A stretch of 64,000 nucleotides of DNA. Source: Jannaschia pagri. GTDB taxonomy: Bacteria > Pseudomonadota > Alphaproteobacteria > Rhodobacterales > Rhodobacteraceae. This document shows, piece by piece, positions 36,132 to 45,086 of the stretch. Position 1 is the first letter of the stretch, and every line of letters starts with the position of its first letter. Where the stretch lies: contig NZ_BPFH01000006.1 of the NCBI RefSeq assembly GCF_019655435.1, forward strand, positions 62,001 to 126,000, written 5' to 3'. Made by a program: the position numbers and the translations under genes. The notes below the pieces were generated by a model that saw only the letters and a program-made list of their open reading frames with translations, made no database searches and had not been told where the DNA came from.

Positions 36132-36158
36132 GGACCAATTTTCTTGAAAATTGGGTCC
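36132..36158 (-). terminator. Hairpin after the amidase gene (TTTTC..GAAAA type)
   Basis: A stem-loop with arms around AATTTTC (36138-36144) and GAAAATT (36147-36153), extended by a GGACC/GGTCC outer pair with one bulge. It begins five bases beyond the amidase stop on the minus strand. Loop-proximal bases match the tandem hairpins at 3603, 18181 and 38790, but the loop is shorter and only one copy is present. Confidence 0.55.
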
Positions 36159-36163
36159 GCCGG

Positions 36164-37489
36164 CTAGCGAAGCGCAGCCTCCATCGCGGCGCCGAGCCTA
36201 AGGAGCCGCTCCTCCGCCATGGGGGGTGCAAGGGCCATGACCCCGCAAGAGGGGACGCTCGTCGGCAGGGTCAGGCCGCAGAGCCCCAGCACATTTCCGA
36301 CCCGCGTGTTGCGCAGGGCGAGCAGGTTTTCCGTCACGTAGTAATCCCTGTCGGTGGACAGTCGCTCTGCGTCTGGTGGCTCGATGGCAGACGTTGGCAG
36401 CAGGATCGCGTCATACCCGGCAACCTCGGACAAGAAAGCCTGTTGGGCGTCGGCCCTCGTGCGATGGGCCGCCAAGACATCCGCTGCCTCGACCCCGCGT
36501 CCATTGCGGAACCGTTCCAAGATTTGATCGAACATCTTGTGCGGCGCGGCCTCGATGACGTCCCGCCAGGTGGCGTAGGCCTCGGGGGCGAAAAGTAGGG
36601 GTGTTAGCGCCATGGCGGTGTCGACGGTCGCCACGCTGCGGCGGTCCACTGCGGCGCCCGCATCCCGGAACCGCTCAACGGCCTGGGCCACGGCGGCCTG
36701 GGGGGCATCGCGGCTGCTGTCCGTGTAATCGGCCAAGACCAGCAGGCGCGTGCCGCGAAGGGTAGCGCCAGACAGGTCGGCGGGTTTGCCACCTTCCAAC
36801 AGGGCAAGCGCCAGGGCCGTGTCCTCGACGGTACGGCAGAGGGGGCCAAGTGTGTCCATGCTGGTCACCAATGGGACCGTGCCTGCGACCGACACCCGCC
36901 CAATGGTCGTCTTTAGACCCACAAGATCGTTCCAAGCCGCGGGCGTGCGGACGGAGCCACCGGTATCGGAGCCCATTGCTATGGGCGCCAAGCCGAAGGC
37001 GACCGAGGCCGCCGCCCCAGAGGACGATCCACCAGGCGCGGCCTTTGGGTTGTTCACGTTTGGCGGTGTTGCGGTCGTGGGATTGATGCCCAGGCCCGAA
37101 AAGGCCAGCTCGGTCATATGGGTTTTCCCAAGGCAGACGGACCCGCCCAGGGTCGCCGTCGCTAAAGTCTCTGCGTCCTGCGTCGGGACGCGATCTTTCA
37201 AAAGGCCGCTGCCAGCCTCGGTCGCTGTGCCCGCGCTGTCGAAGAGGTCTTTCCAGCTGATCGGCACGCCATCCAGCGGCCCCCAACGCAGCCCCAGACG
37301 CGCCCGCTCAGCGGCTGCCGCCGCCTCGGCGCGCGCGCGGTCCGGCGTCGTGCGGGCATAGATGCGGGGTCCGTGGGGGCTTTGGGCGATGGCGGCCAAA
37401 AACGCCTCGCACAAGGCCTCCGGGTCGATGTCCCCCGATGCAATCCCACGGCCCAGGTCGCCGCCGCTCATGCCCAACCACTTGTCCAT
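36164..37489 (-). CDS. Amidase signature family amidase
   Basis: A 441-residue amidase of the Ser-Ser-Lys catalytic type. The lysine is in PISWKDLFD near residue 79, and the signature GGSSSGAAASVAFGLAPIAMGSDTGGSVRTPAAW covers about 153-186, with both catalytic serines. It hydrolyses amide bonds of small organic amides; the substrate is unknown. No GatB or GatC gene is adjacent, so it is not obviously part of the tRNA amidotransferase. It is transcribed alone, divergently from the UbiH-like gene. Confidence 0.9.
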   Translation of the reverse strand: MDKWLGMSGGDLGRGIASGDIDPEALCEAFLAAIAQSPHGPRIYARTTPDRARAEAAAAAERARLGLRWGPLDGVPISWKDLFDSAGTATEAGSGLLKDRVPTQDAETLATATLGGSVCLGKTHMTELAFSGLGINPTTATPPNVNNPKAAPGGSSSGAAASVAFGLAPIAMGSDTGGSVRTPAAWNDLVGLKTTIGRVSVAGTVPLVTSMDTLGPLCRTVEDTALALALLEGGKPADLSGATLRGTRLLVLADYTDSSRDAPQAAVAQAVERFRDAGAAVDRRSVATVDTAMALTPLLFAPEAYATWRDVIEAAPHKMFDQILERFRNGRGVEAADVLAAHRTRADAQQAFLSEVAGYDAILLPTSAIEPPDAERLSTDRDYYVTENLLALRNTRVGNVLGLCGLTLPTSVPSCGVMALAPPMAEERLLRLGAAMEAALR

Positions 37490-37569
37490 TGCGCCATGCC
37501 CCCGTCATAAGGTCGCGCCCCAGGCTACGGTGACGTCAGGCGTTGGACAATGGCCCATGGGCGGCGCAT

Positions 37570-38790
37570 ATGCCCCCTATGGATGCTGATACTCTGATCG
37601 TCGGCGGGGGGCTCAATGGCCCTTTGGCCGCCCTTGCCTTGGCCAAGACGGGTCTGCGGTCGATCGTGCTGGATGCGCGGCCCCGCCAGACTTTGGACGC
37701 CGCCGACTTCGATGGTCGCAGCTATGCGGTCGCGCTTGGGTCCGTACGGATGTTGCAGGCGCTTGACCTCTGGTCTGACCTGGACGCAACCGCGCAGCCG
37801 ATCACCGGGATCCGGGCGAGCGACGGGCGCGCGGGGGAGGGCGCCTCGCCACTGCACTTGGCCTTCGATGCGGCAGAGATCGGCGAAAGCTTCATGGGGC
37901 AGATGGTCGAGGACCGGCATCTGCGTCCTCATCTTCTGTCGGCTTGCGACCGCGCGCCAGAGATCGACGTTCGGTTTGGGTGTACTGTGACCGACCAGAC
38001 CGTCGAAGGGGGGTTAGCCGTTGTGACGCTGGACGATGGCACGTCCCTGCGCGCGCCGCTTCTGCTTGGCTGCGATGGCCGGGCGAGCGGTGTGGGTCGG
38101 CGCGCCGGGATCGGACGGGTAGGGACGGATTATCGCCAGACCGCGCTGGTCTGTGCCGTGGAGCATGACCAGCCCCACGGCGGGGTGGCCCATCAGTTCT
38201 TTATGCCGCCGGGCCCCCTGGCGATTCTGCCTTTGCGAGGCAATCGGTCGAGTATCGTTTGGACCGAAGACGCCGCAACCGCGCGGGAGTTGAACGCGCT
38301 CTCCGATGCCGCCTATCTGGATGTGCTCCGCCCCAGGTTCGGCAGCTTCCTGGGCGATTTTCGCCTCGTCGGGGCACGGTATACCTATCCGCTCAGTTTG
38401 ACCCTGGCGCAGACGTTCATTGGGGACCGTATGGCCTTGGTAGGCGATGCGGCCCACGGCATTCATCCCATTGCGGGACAGGGCCTCAATTTGGGCTTCA
38501 AGGATATCGCGGCGCTGTCCCATGTTGTGGCGGAAGGCAAGCGGCGCGGGGAAGACTTCGGCGCGGCGGATGTTTTGGCGCGGTATCAACGCTGGCGGCG
38601 TTTCGATACCACGGCCATGGGGCTGGCGACGGATGCGGTGAACCGGTTGTTTTCCAACGACAACCCAATCCTCCGCTTGGGGCGTGACTTGGGAATGGGG
38701 GCCATCTCGGCGATGCCTGGTGCCAGACGGGCGTTCATTCGCGAAGCCGCTGGCGTTACCGGAGACCTGCCCGATCTAATGCGCGCCTAA
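37570..38790 (+). CDS. UbiH/UbiF-type FAD-dependent hydroxylase
   Basis: A flavoprotein monooxygenase of the ubiquinone-hydroxylase group, about 406 residues. The FAD-binding DTLIVGGGLNGPLAALAL motif is at the N-terminus, DG motifs occur near 170, and the GDAAHGIHPIAGQGLNLGFKD signature occurs near 290-310. It likely hydroxylates the ubiquinone ring, but which position (UbiH, UbiF, UbiI or UbiL type) cannot be decided. ATG codons at 37570 and 37579 are both possible starts. The stop codon is followed at once by a double hairpin shared with the convergent Trm112 gene. Confidence 0.9.
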   Translation: MPPMDADTLIVGGGLNGPLAALALAKTGLRSIVLDARPRQTLDAADFDGRSYAVALGSVRMLQALDLWSDLDATAQPITGIRASDGRAGEGASPLHLAFDAAEIGESFMGQMVEDRHLRPHLLSACDRAPEIDVRFGCTVTDQTVEGGLAVVTLDDGTSLRAPLLLGCDGRASGVGRRAGIGRVGTDYRQTALVCAVEHDQPHGGVAHQFFMPPGPLAILPLRGNRSSIVWTEDAATARELNALSDAAYLDVLRPRFGSFLGDFRLVGARYTYPLSLTLAQTFIGDRMALVGDAAHGIHPIAGQGLNLGFKDIAALSHVVAEGKRRGEDFGAADVLARYQRWRRFDTTAMGLATDAVNRLFSNDNPILRLGRDLGMGAISAMPGARRAFIREAAGVTGDLPDLMRA

Positions 38791-38837
38791 GACATTTCGT
38801 TGAAATGTCTTTGAAAAAGTCTTCGGGGAAGACTTTT
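38790..38837. terminator. Double tandem hairpin between convergent genes
   Basis: Two perfect stem-loops: a 9-bp stem at 38790-38810 with loop GTT, using the last base of the UbiH-like stop codon, and a 10-bp stem at 38815-38837 with loop GGG. The second stem is identical to the one at 3629-3651, over 35 kb away. It is probably a bidirectional terminator for the UbiH-like and Trm112 genes, whose stops are about 50 bp apart. Confidence 0.75.
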
Positions 38838-38839
38838 GC

Positions 38840-39016
38840 TTAGTCCAGGCTTCGGGCTTCGTCGCGTAGCATGATGGGGATGCCGCCTCGGATCGGATAG
38901 GCGACCTTGGCGGCCTTCGAGATGAGCTCCTGCGCCTCGGCGTCATAAGTGAGTGGTGCGCGGGTTTCCGGGCACACCAGGGCTTCGAGCATTTTGCGAT
39001 CATGGTCGGAGATCAT
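38840..39016 (-). CDS. Trm112 family small protein
   Basis: A 58-residue protein, [19 protein letters not shown]... ending in RSLD, with the Trm112/YcaR pattern: [10 protein letters not shown], a central [21 protein letters not shown] stretch, then [13 protein letters not shown]. The family is a zinc-ribbon-like activator of methyltransferases, but only one Cys is clearly present here. Its ATG overlaps the LON-domain stop in ATGA, which fixes the start and indicates coupling. Confidence 0.85.
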   Translation of the reverse strand: MISDHDRKMLEALVCPETRAPLTYDAEAQELISKAAKVAYPIRGGIPIMLRDEARSLD

Positions 39017-39657
39017 TGCAGAACCTCATCGTCGGCGCCGCCACGCAGGGCGATTTCCATCAGGGTAACGACGGTCTCGCGGCGGGTGGCCAGGCTCGGC
39101 GCCTCCAATAGCGCCTGTTTCTCTTCTTGCTCGAACGGACAGAGCATGGACAGGGAGTTCAGGAGCAGCTCTTCGTCGGCGTCCTTGAGGCTGTCCCAAT
39201 CGGTCGACAGCTCTTGGCTTTCAAAATAGCGGCGCAGCAGATCCAGAAAAGCAGGACGGTCGAAGCCGTGATCTTTTTCGGGCTTTCCCAGGTCGCGGTC
39301 GAAGCCATCCCAGGACACATCCGCCTTGATGTAGGGCGTGAACCCCGTCACCTCGCGCGTGATCCGGTACCGGCAGACGCCCGCCAAGGTGATCATATAT
39401 CGGCGGTCCTCGGTCTCGGACAATTGGGTCAGCCGCCCCGCGCATCCAATCGTCTGCAACGCTCGCCCGTCGCGACCGGTCTGGGCGCGGGGCTGTACCA
39501 TGCCGATCAGCCGATGCTCGGTCTTCAAGCAATCGTCCACCATTTGCAGATAGCGCGGCTCAAAGATGTGCAGCGGCAGCCGTGCGCGTGGCAGCAGCAA
39601 AGCCCCTGGCAGTGGAAACACGGGGATGGTCGAAGGGAGGTCGGTCGCTCTCATCAT
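39013..39657 (-). CDS. LON peptidase substrate-binding domain protein
   Basis: A 214-residue protein equivalent to the N-terminal substrate-binding domain of Lon protease, without ATPase or protease parts. The [30 protein letters not shown] segment near residues 16-46 is the family signature. Members act in protein quality control or are of unknown function. It is translationally coupled to the downstream Trm112 gene by a 4-bp overlap and lies 27 bp after the thioredoxin-TPR gene. Confidence 0.9.
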   Translation of the reverse strand: MMRATDLPSTIPVFPLPGALLLPRARLPLHIFEPRYLQMVDDCLKTEHRLIGMVQPRAQTGRDGRALQTIGCAGRLTQLSETEDRRYMITLAGVCRYRITREVTGFTPYIKADVSWDGFDRDLGKPEKDHGFDRPAFLDLLRRYFESQELSTDWDSLKDADEELLLNSLSMLCPFEQEEKQALLEAPSLATRRETVVTLMEIALRGGADDEVLQ

Positions 39658-39684
39658 GATAGGGGACGTAGGTCGCGCGATACC

Positions 39685-40599
39685 TCAGGCAAAGATCATC
39701 GACGACAGTTTGCGACGCCCCGCCAAAACAGCGGGGTCTTTTGGCCCGGCCGCGTCGAAGATCGTGAACAATTGGGTGCGCGCGGCGCCGTCGCTCCACT
39801 CGCGATCCCTGCGGAAAAGCTCCAACAGTTGCGCAATCGCATCCTCGGTTTCGCCAGCGGCTTGCAACGCCCCGGCCAGGTCAAAGCGGGCCTGGTGGTC
39901 CTCTGGGTTTGCCTCCACAGCGGCGGTCAACTCTGCAATGGGACCGGCATCGGCGGCTTGATGGGCCAAAGCCAATTGCGCGCGGGCGGCGTCCACTTCG
40001 GCGCTTTGGGCGATCTCGGTCGGGGCATTGGTCAGAAGGGCCTCGGCTTGGTCCAGTTCGTCCAGGGCGATATGGGCGCGGACCAGGCCACCGTAGGCCG
40101 CCGCGTTCTCTGGCGCCTCGCCCAGGATGGCGGCGAAGGTTTGTGCGGCATCCACGGCGGCGCCCGCCTCCAACATCTCTTCGGCGGCCGACACGGCTTC
40201 GGCGAGGCCCTCCGCTTCGGAGGTATTCAGCGCGGCAACGCGGTCCACGAAGGCTTGGACCTCCGCCTGACTGACGGCACCCTGAAATCCGTCGACCGGT
40301 TGCCCCTGGTAGAAGGCATACACCGTCGGGATCGACTGGATGCGCAGTTGGGCCGCGATTTGCTGGTTCTGATCCACATCGACCTTGGCCATGCGCACCT
40401 TGCCGCCCGCGGCGGTCACGGCGGCCTCTAGCTGGGGGCCGAGGGTCTTGCAGGGGCCACACCACGGCGCCCAGAAGTCCACGATGACGGGTGTGGTTTG
40501 GCTGACCTCGACCACCTCGGTCATGAAGTCCATCTCCGACACGTCGCGGATCAGGTCGGTCGCGGCGGGGGCGTCTGGGGTCTGTCCGAACAGGGTCAT
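39685..40599 (-). CDS. Thioredoxin-TPR protein (CnoX/YbbN-like)
   Basis: A 304-residue protein with an N-terminal thioredoxin domain containing WAPWCGPCKTL near residues 44-54 and a C-terminal tetratricopeptide-like helical region (about 125-300, Ala/Glu-rich). This is the layout of CnoX (YbbN), a redox-regulated holdase chaperone. The CGPC motif is intact, unlike in E. coli CnoX, where the active site is SxxC, so it may also have disulphide-reducing activity. The start at 40599 is chosen because the upstream extension is not conserved in composition. Confidence 0.9.
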   Translation of the reverse strand: MTLFGQTPDAPAATDLIRDVSEMDFMTEVVEVSQTTPVIVDFWAPWCGPCKTLGPQLEAAVTAAGGKVRMAKVDVDQNQQIAAQLRIQSIPTVYAFYQGQPVDGFQGAVSQAEVQAFVDRVAALNTSEAEGLAEAVSAAEEMLEAGAAVDAAQTFAAILGEAPENAAAYGGLVRAHIALDELDQAEALLTNAPTEIAQSAEVDAARAQLALAHQAADAGPIAELTAAVEANPEDHQARFDLAGALQAAGETEDAIAQLLELFRRDREWSDGAARTQLFTIFDAAGPKDPAVLAGRRKLSSMIFA

Positions 40600-40740
40600 G
40601 GCTACGGCTCCGGGGGCATGGGTGTTGTCGCGAGATCTAGGAGGCTGCGCGCCCCGTCGCAAGCGGTGCGTGTGGCCTTCTGTCCTTTGCCGGGGCGACG
40701 GGGGCAGCCCGCCATCGACCCGGCAGCATGTTCCGGGGCG

Positions 40741-41529
40741 TCACAGATCGAAAGTCGCCAGAACGGGCGCGTGGTCCGACGGCTGTTCCCACCCTCGAAC
40801 ATGGCGCAGCACGCGGCTGGAATGGGCGGCACCTGCGATGTCGGAGGTGGCCCAGACGTGATCCAAGCGGCGCCCTTTGTCGGCGGCGTCCCAATCGGGC
40901 GACCGATAGGACCACCAGCTATAGAGCTTGCCATCGGGAATATCCGCGCGTGTTACGTCGACCCAGCCCCCTGCATCCTGGGTCTGGGCCAAATGTTCGA
41001 CCTCGATGGGGGTGTGGCTGACAACCTTCAGGAGCTTTTTGTGGTCCCACACGTCGTCCTCTCGGGGGGCGATGTTCAGGTCACCCACAAGGATGGACCG
41101 CTCCGGCCGATCCGCGTGGAAGGCGTCACGCATGTCGGTCAGATAATCGAGCTTTTGTCCAAACTTCTCGTTGATCGTGCGGTCGGGTTTATCGCCGCCT
41201 GCGGGCACGTAGAAATTTTGGATCACGACGCCGTTGTCCAACCGGCCCGCGATATGGCGCGCATGGCCCAGGTTGGCATAATTTGCCGCGCCCGCCTCTT
41301 CCATGGGGCGCTTGGACAGGATCGCCACGCCGTTGTAGCCCTTTTGCCCCCGCGCAACCATGTGGGTGTATCCCAGGGCTTCGAATGCGTCGCGCGGGAT
41401 CTTATCGACCGGGCTTTTGCATTCCTGCAGGCAGAGCACGTCCGGTGCCTCTTCGCTGAGGAAGCGCGCGACCAGAGCCTCCCGCAGGCGGACAGAGTTG
41501 ATGTTCCACGTGGCAAGGGTGAAGGGCAT
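40741..41529 (-). CDS. xth: Exodeoxyribonuclease III
   Basis: A 262-residue EEP-family nuclease with the ATWNINSVR motif near residues 6-14, LCLQECKSP near 36-44, SILVGDLNIAP near 147-157 and the C-terminal RLDHVWAT and SDHAPVLA segments that hold the catalytic residues. It cleaves DNA 5' of abasic sites in base-excision repair. The start at 41529 is chosen for AGAGGA about nine bases upstream. Confidence 0.94.
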   Translation of the reverse strand: MPFTLATWNINSVRLREALVARFLSEEAPDVLCLQECKSPVDKIPRDAFEALGYTHMVARGQKGYNGVAILSKRPMEEAGAANYANLGHARHIAGRLDNGVVIQNFYVPAGGDKPDRTINEKFGQKLDYLTDMRDAFHADRPERSILVGDLNIAPREDDVWDHKKLLKVVSHTPIEVEHLAQTQDAGGWVDVTRADIPDGKLYSWWSYRSPDWDAADKGRRLDHVWATSDIAGAAHSSRVLRHVRGWEQPSDHAPVLATFDL

Positions 41530-41636
41530 TGGGCATTCCTCTGGCACAGACATCCCTGTGTCGCAGGCCCGGCGCGGCGCGACCAGCCCTAGAATGGCGC
41601 GGCGGGGACCCGCGTCGGGCCCTGCGCCGGGGCGCG

Positions 41637-42827
41637 TCAGTCCTTAGGCAAGCGCCAGGCAAAGACCGTCAACCCAATCAACAGGACGACACCGCCCATG
41701 GCATAGGCGGCCAGGATCATCCGTAGGTCCCCATCGGGCATTTGGCCGACATCCGTGGTCGAGGTGGCCGCAATCCAAAGCGTTGCGGCGAACAGAACCC
41801 GACCCAGAAGGCTTTGAAGGGAGAGGAACGTCGCACGGCTTTCGTCGCGCAGCAGGGCTTGCAGGCGGGCGACAAGGAAAGGTTGGGCTAAGGCGTCCGG
41901 GATCATGCGGCCGAGCAACAGCAGGATGGCGACCGGTCCTGTGGCGATGGCCAGGGCGCCCGGCAGCGCGATTTGAAACGCGAAGGCACAAAGCAGCAGC
42001 GCGACCAATCCGACCGAGGTGCGCAGGCCCGGTGCAAAGATCGAGACCACCAACGACAGGCTCATCATACTGGCGGTGACGATGCCGCTGACCAGGGGCG
42101 TTTCCCGGGCAAGCGCGGTGCCGGCCAAGGCGCTCTCGATCACCGGTTGACCAAAGACGAAGGACACATGGCTGAACCCGTACATCAACACGCCGATCAG
42201 CAGCAGCCAGACCGCCATTGGCAGGCGAAACGTCTCGCCCAGACTGCGCAATGTCCCGACCCGGTGTTGTTGCGTGCGGTCGCGCGGTGGTTCTTGGAAG
42301 GCCAGTGTGACCAGCAGCAGCGCACCATAGGCAAGTGTTGTCGCGATGTAGGGCCAGGTCAGATCCCATCGGGCCAAAGCCCCGCCCACGACGGCCGACA
42401 GCGCGAGGCCCGCAAACCCCGCGCGCCAGCCGATCATCTCCTGATGATCCATGTCATCCGCCCGCCCGTCGGCAGCGAGCGACTGGTAGAGCAGTGAGCT
42501 ATCCGTCCCCGACGCGAAGGCGGCGTGCACCCCAAGCAGGATTTGCGCGGCGGCAAACCAAAGGAACGGCCCGCCTGTCGCCTGCATCGCCGCCGTTGCC
42601 AGGGCCGCCGCGGCGGACACGATCAGCGTCGGCCGTCGCCCCCACCGGTCGGACAGCCAGCCGGAGGGGACCTCCAGCAGGGTCGTCGCCACATCGTAGA
42701 TCGCATAGATCGCAATCGCCTCAGCTGCCGAAAGCTCCGCCTGGAGGTAGAGGAACCAAACCGCCTGCCAAAAGATCAGGGAGCGGAGGAACCGGAACCA
42801 CGGATAGAGCTGAATGTTGCGTGTCAC
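41637..42827 (-). CDS. MFS transporter
   Basis: A 396-residue membrane protein with about twelve hydrophobic segments and the MFS motif SDRWGRRPTLIVSAAAAL near residues 59-77. Substrate and direction are unknown. It starts in a 4-bp overlap with the DUF2461 gene stop, so the two are co-translated. Confidence 0.88.
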   Translation of the reverse strand: MTRNIQLYPWFRFLRSLIFWQAVWFLYLQAELSAAEAIAIYAIYDVATTLLEVPSGWLSDRWGRRPTLIVSAAAALATAAMQATGGPFLWFAAAQILLGVHAAFASGTDSSLLYQSLAADGRADDMDHQEMIGWRAGFAGLALSAVVGGALARWDLTWPYIATTLAYGALLLVTLAFQEPPRDRTQQHRVGTLRSLGETFRLPMAVWLLLIGVLMYGFSHVSFVFGQPVIESALAGTALARETPLVSGIVTASMMSLSLVVSIFAPGLRTSVGLVALLLCAFAFQIALPGALAIATGPVAILLLLGRMIPDALAQPFLVARLQALLRDESRATFLSLQSLLGRVLFAATLWIAATSTTDVGQMPDGDLRMILAAYAMGGVVLLIGLTVFAWRLPKD

Positions 42828-43483
42828 AGGCGGTCAGCGAGAAACGTGCGAAACGGCAGGAGCACCTCAATGCGGTCGGTAACTGCCGCGACTAGCCCCT
42901 CGCCCGTCTCTCGCCAACCGGGGGCCAGATCCATGCCCAGGGCCAGGGATTTGCGCTTCAGGAGGTCTGCGTGGGGATGGTCGGCGTCATAGGGTTTCGG
43001 CACGCGCTTCAAGGGCTCCGGCCCGATGGCCGCCAAATGCCCCCCGCTGTCGTCCATAATCTCTGCCAAACGGTCGCCCCAGCGGTCCACCATCGCGCGG
43101 TAGCGGGTCAGGGCCTCCTTATCGAAGCCAGGGGTCCCGCACCCGATGAAGCATCGGTCCGGCTCGATCCCAAAATAGAAACTCGGCGCCAGATCGTCCG
43201 CATCGCCCGAGGACCAGAGCATCGCCAGATGGTCCTTGTAGGGTGACTTATCCTTTGAGAACCGCACGTCCCTGTGGATGCGAAACAGCTTCGGCGTGTG
43301 GGGCGCAGTGGTCAGGCGGCTGATCTCCTCGGCCATGATCTCTGCGAACAGCTTTGCGGGGGCCTCGATGTCGGCCTTCCAATCGGCCTTCCGGGGTTCG
43401 AACCAGTCCTTGGTGTTATTGGCGCGCAGCTGTCCATAGAACCGCTGCGCCCGGTCGAGCATTTCCGTGAAACCGTCTGACAT
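42824..43483 (-). CDS. DUF2461 (TIGR02453) family protein
   Basis: A 219-residue cytoplasmic protein of unknown function. The FYGQLRANNTKDWFEPRKADW segment near residues 15-35 and the LFRIHRDVRFSKDKSPYKDHLAM segment near 64-86 are family signatures. The start at 43483 has an AGGAGG ribosome-binding site. It is upstream of the MFS gene with a 4-bp overlap and divergent from a second MFS gene. Confidence 0.88.
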   Translation of the reverse strand: MSDGFTEMLDRAQRFYGQLRANNTKDWFEPRKADWKADIEAPAKLFAEIMAEEISRLTTAPHTPKLFRIHRDVRFSKDKSPYKDHLAMLWSSGDADDLAPSFYFGIEPDRCFIGCGTPGFDKEALTRYRAMVDRWGDRLAEIMDDSGGHLAAIGPEPLKRVPKPYDADHPHADLLKRKSLALGMDLAPGWRETGEGLVAAVTDRIEVLLPFRTFLADRL

Positions 43484-43605
43484 GGTGCCTCCTGGCGATG
43501 GCTGGGCGGCGTTCCGTTTGACGATGCCCGTCAAGGCAGGGGGGCGCAACCGGGCTTGCGCCGGTCGCCCCTCCCGACGCAGGCTTCGCCGCAGGAGGCC
43601 CAGCC

Positions 43606-44856
43606 ATGTCCCTTGCTCTGATCCGAGACAACCGCAATTACCGCTGGCTGGTCTCAGCCTCTGGGATCTCAAACCTTGGGGATGGGGTGTCGGCCCTGGC
43701 GTTTCCCTGGCTGGCGTCCTTGATTACCCGCGACCCGCTGCTGATCTCTCTGACGGCTGTGGCGACTCGCCTGCCGTGGCTTTTGCTGACGCTGCCTGCG
43801 GGGGTTTGGACGGATCGGGTTGACCGGCGGCGTCTGATGGTGCGCGCAGATCTGTTTCGCGCGGTGCTGACCTTGGGGATCGTCGCGATGGTCTTGGCGG
43901 CACCACCGCCAACGGACCAACCGGTGGTTATGATTGCGGGCCTATGTGCGGTGGCCTTCCTGCTGGGCGCGGCAGAGGTCCTGCGGGACAATGCGGCACA
44001 GACCGTTCTGCCCGCGGTCGTGGATCACCGCGACCTGGAGCGTGCCAACGGTCAGCTTTGGTCGATTGAGCGGATCGCAGGGCACTTCATCGGCCCCCCT
44101 TTGGCTGGGGTGCTGATTGCTTTGGCCTTACCGGTGCCCTTCGCTTTCGATGCTGTGACCTTTGCGGGCGCGGCGGCCCTGGTCTGGCTGATGGTTATCC
44201 CCGCGCGCGTCGCGCCAGCGCGGCGTCCTTTCCTGGTGGAACTGTCCGAGGGGCTTCGCTGGATCTGGGGGCACGTGATGATTTGGCGGCTGGCCATCCT
44301 GTTGGGGATCATCAACGCCTGTGCGATGGCGTCACTCACGATGCTCGTTCTCTTTAGCCAAGAGATCTTGGGCCTTGGCGCCGTGGGTCATGGCCTGTTG
44401 TTAACGTCCGGCGCCGTGGGGGGCGTTCTGGGCGGGCTCGTCGCCCCTCGGGTGGCCCGTTTGCTTGGTCCGACGGTCAGCCTGCGTCTGGCCATGGTAA
44501 TCTTTGCCGCGTGCTACGCCGCCATCGGCGTGGCATCTCACCCATTTGTTGTTGCCTTGGCGCTGTTCGGCGAGGCGTTTGGGGGGCTGCTGTGGAATGT
44601 GGTCACGGTAAGCTATCGCCAGCGCACGATCCCCGATGATCTGCTCGGACGGGTCAACAGCGTGTATCGGTTCTTCGGCTGGGGCATGATGCCCCTCGGC
44701 GCGGTCATTGGCGGTGCCGTGGTGGCTTGGAGCGAGCCGTCCCTTGGGCGCGATCTGGCTTTGCGGATGCCCTACCTCGGTGGTGCAACGGTTCTGGTAG
44801 GGGTTGGTCTTATCGCGGTCGTGTCTGTGCGATTGCCCTCTACGGGCCGGGGCTAA
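43606..44856 (+). CDS. MFS transporter, MFS_3 (macrolide/siderophore exporter-like) type
   Basis: A 416-residue membrane protein with about twelve hydrophobic segments. The RLPWLLLTLPAGVWTDRVDRRRLMVRADLFRAVL region (residues 62-95) carries the motif-A-like charged loop. The overall pattern resembles the exporter group with EntS and multidrug pumps. The substrate is unknown. It is divergent from the DUF2461-MFS pair and not similar enough to the other MFS gene to suggest duplication. Confidence 0.85.
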   Translation: MSLALIRDNRNYRWLVSASGISNLGDGVSALAFPWLASLITRDPLLISLTAVATRLPWLLLTLPAGVWTDRVDRRRLMVRADLFRAVLTLGIVAMVLAAPPPTDQPVVMIAGLCAVAFLLGAAEVLRDNAAQTVLPAVVDHRDLERANGQLWSIERIAGHFIGPPLAGVLIALALPVPFAFDAVTFAGAAALVWLMVIPARVAPARRPFLVELSEGLRWIWGHVMIWRLAILLGIINACAMASLTMLVLFSQEILGLGAVGHGLLLTSGAVGGVLGGLVAPRVARLLGPTVSLRLAMVIFAACYAAIGVASHPFVVALALFGEAFGGLLWNVVTVSYRQRTIPDDLLGRVNSVYRFFGWGMMPLGAVIGGAVVAWSEPSLGRDLALRMPYLGGATVLVGVGLIAVVSVRLPSTGRG

Positions 44857-44870
44857 GGACCAAAAAAAAT

Positions 44871-44929
44871 GGTCGGACAAATGTCCGACCCAGTCCAACA
44901 GGGAGGTTGTGTCCAGAAACTCTGGACAC
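44871..44929 (-). terminator. Hairpin pair, probable terminator for the ATP-grasp gene
   Basis: Two perfect 9-bp hairpins lie between convergent genes: GGTCGGACA and complement at 44871-44890 (two-base loop), and GTGTCCAGA and complement at 44909-44929 (loop AAC). On the minus strand the first is followed by eight T residues, a classic factor-independent terminator. It is about 200 bp after the ATP-grasp stop, so that transcript would have a long 3' tail. The stretch 44930-45086 contains no convincing gene. Confidence 0.7.
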
Positions 44930-45086
44930 ACTCATCCCTTAACGGACGCTGCTCCGACTCAGCAAGAGAGAACCTTGACGCAACGACACTTTGGTCTAGT
45001 GCGATGTACGCAATCCACATCAAACGGCATGAAATGCGCCGTCTTATACCATTTCGCGGCCAATCTCGTTTCGACGGATCGTTGTC

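Noticed and set aside
41637-44856. The two MFS genes as a duplicated pair
   Set aside because: They differ in motif-A region and overall sequence, and are in opposite directions with another gene between.
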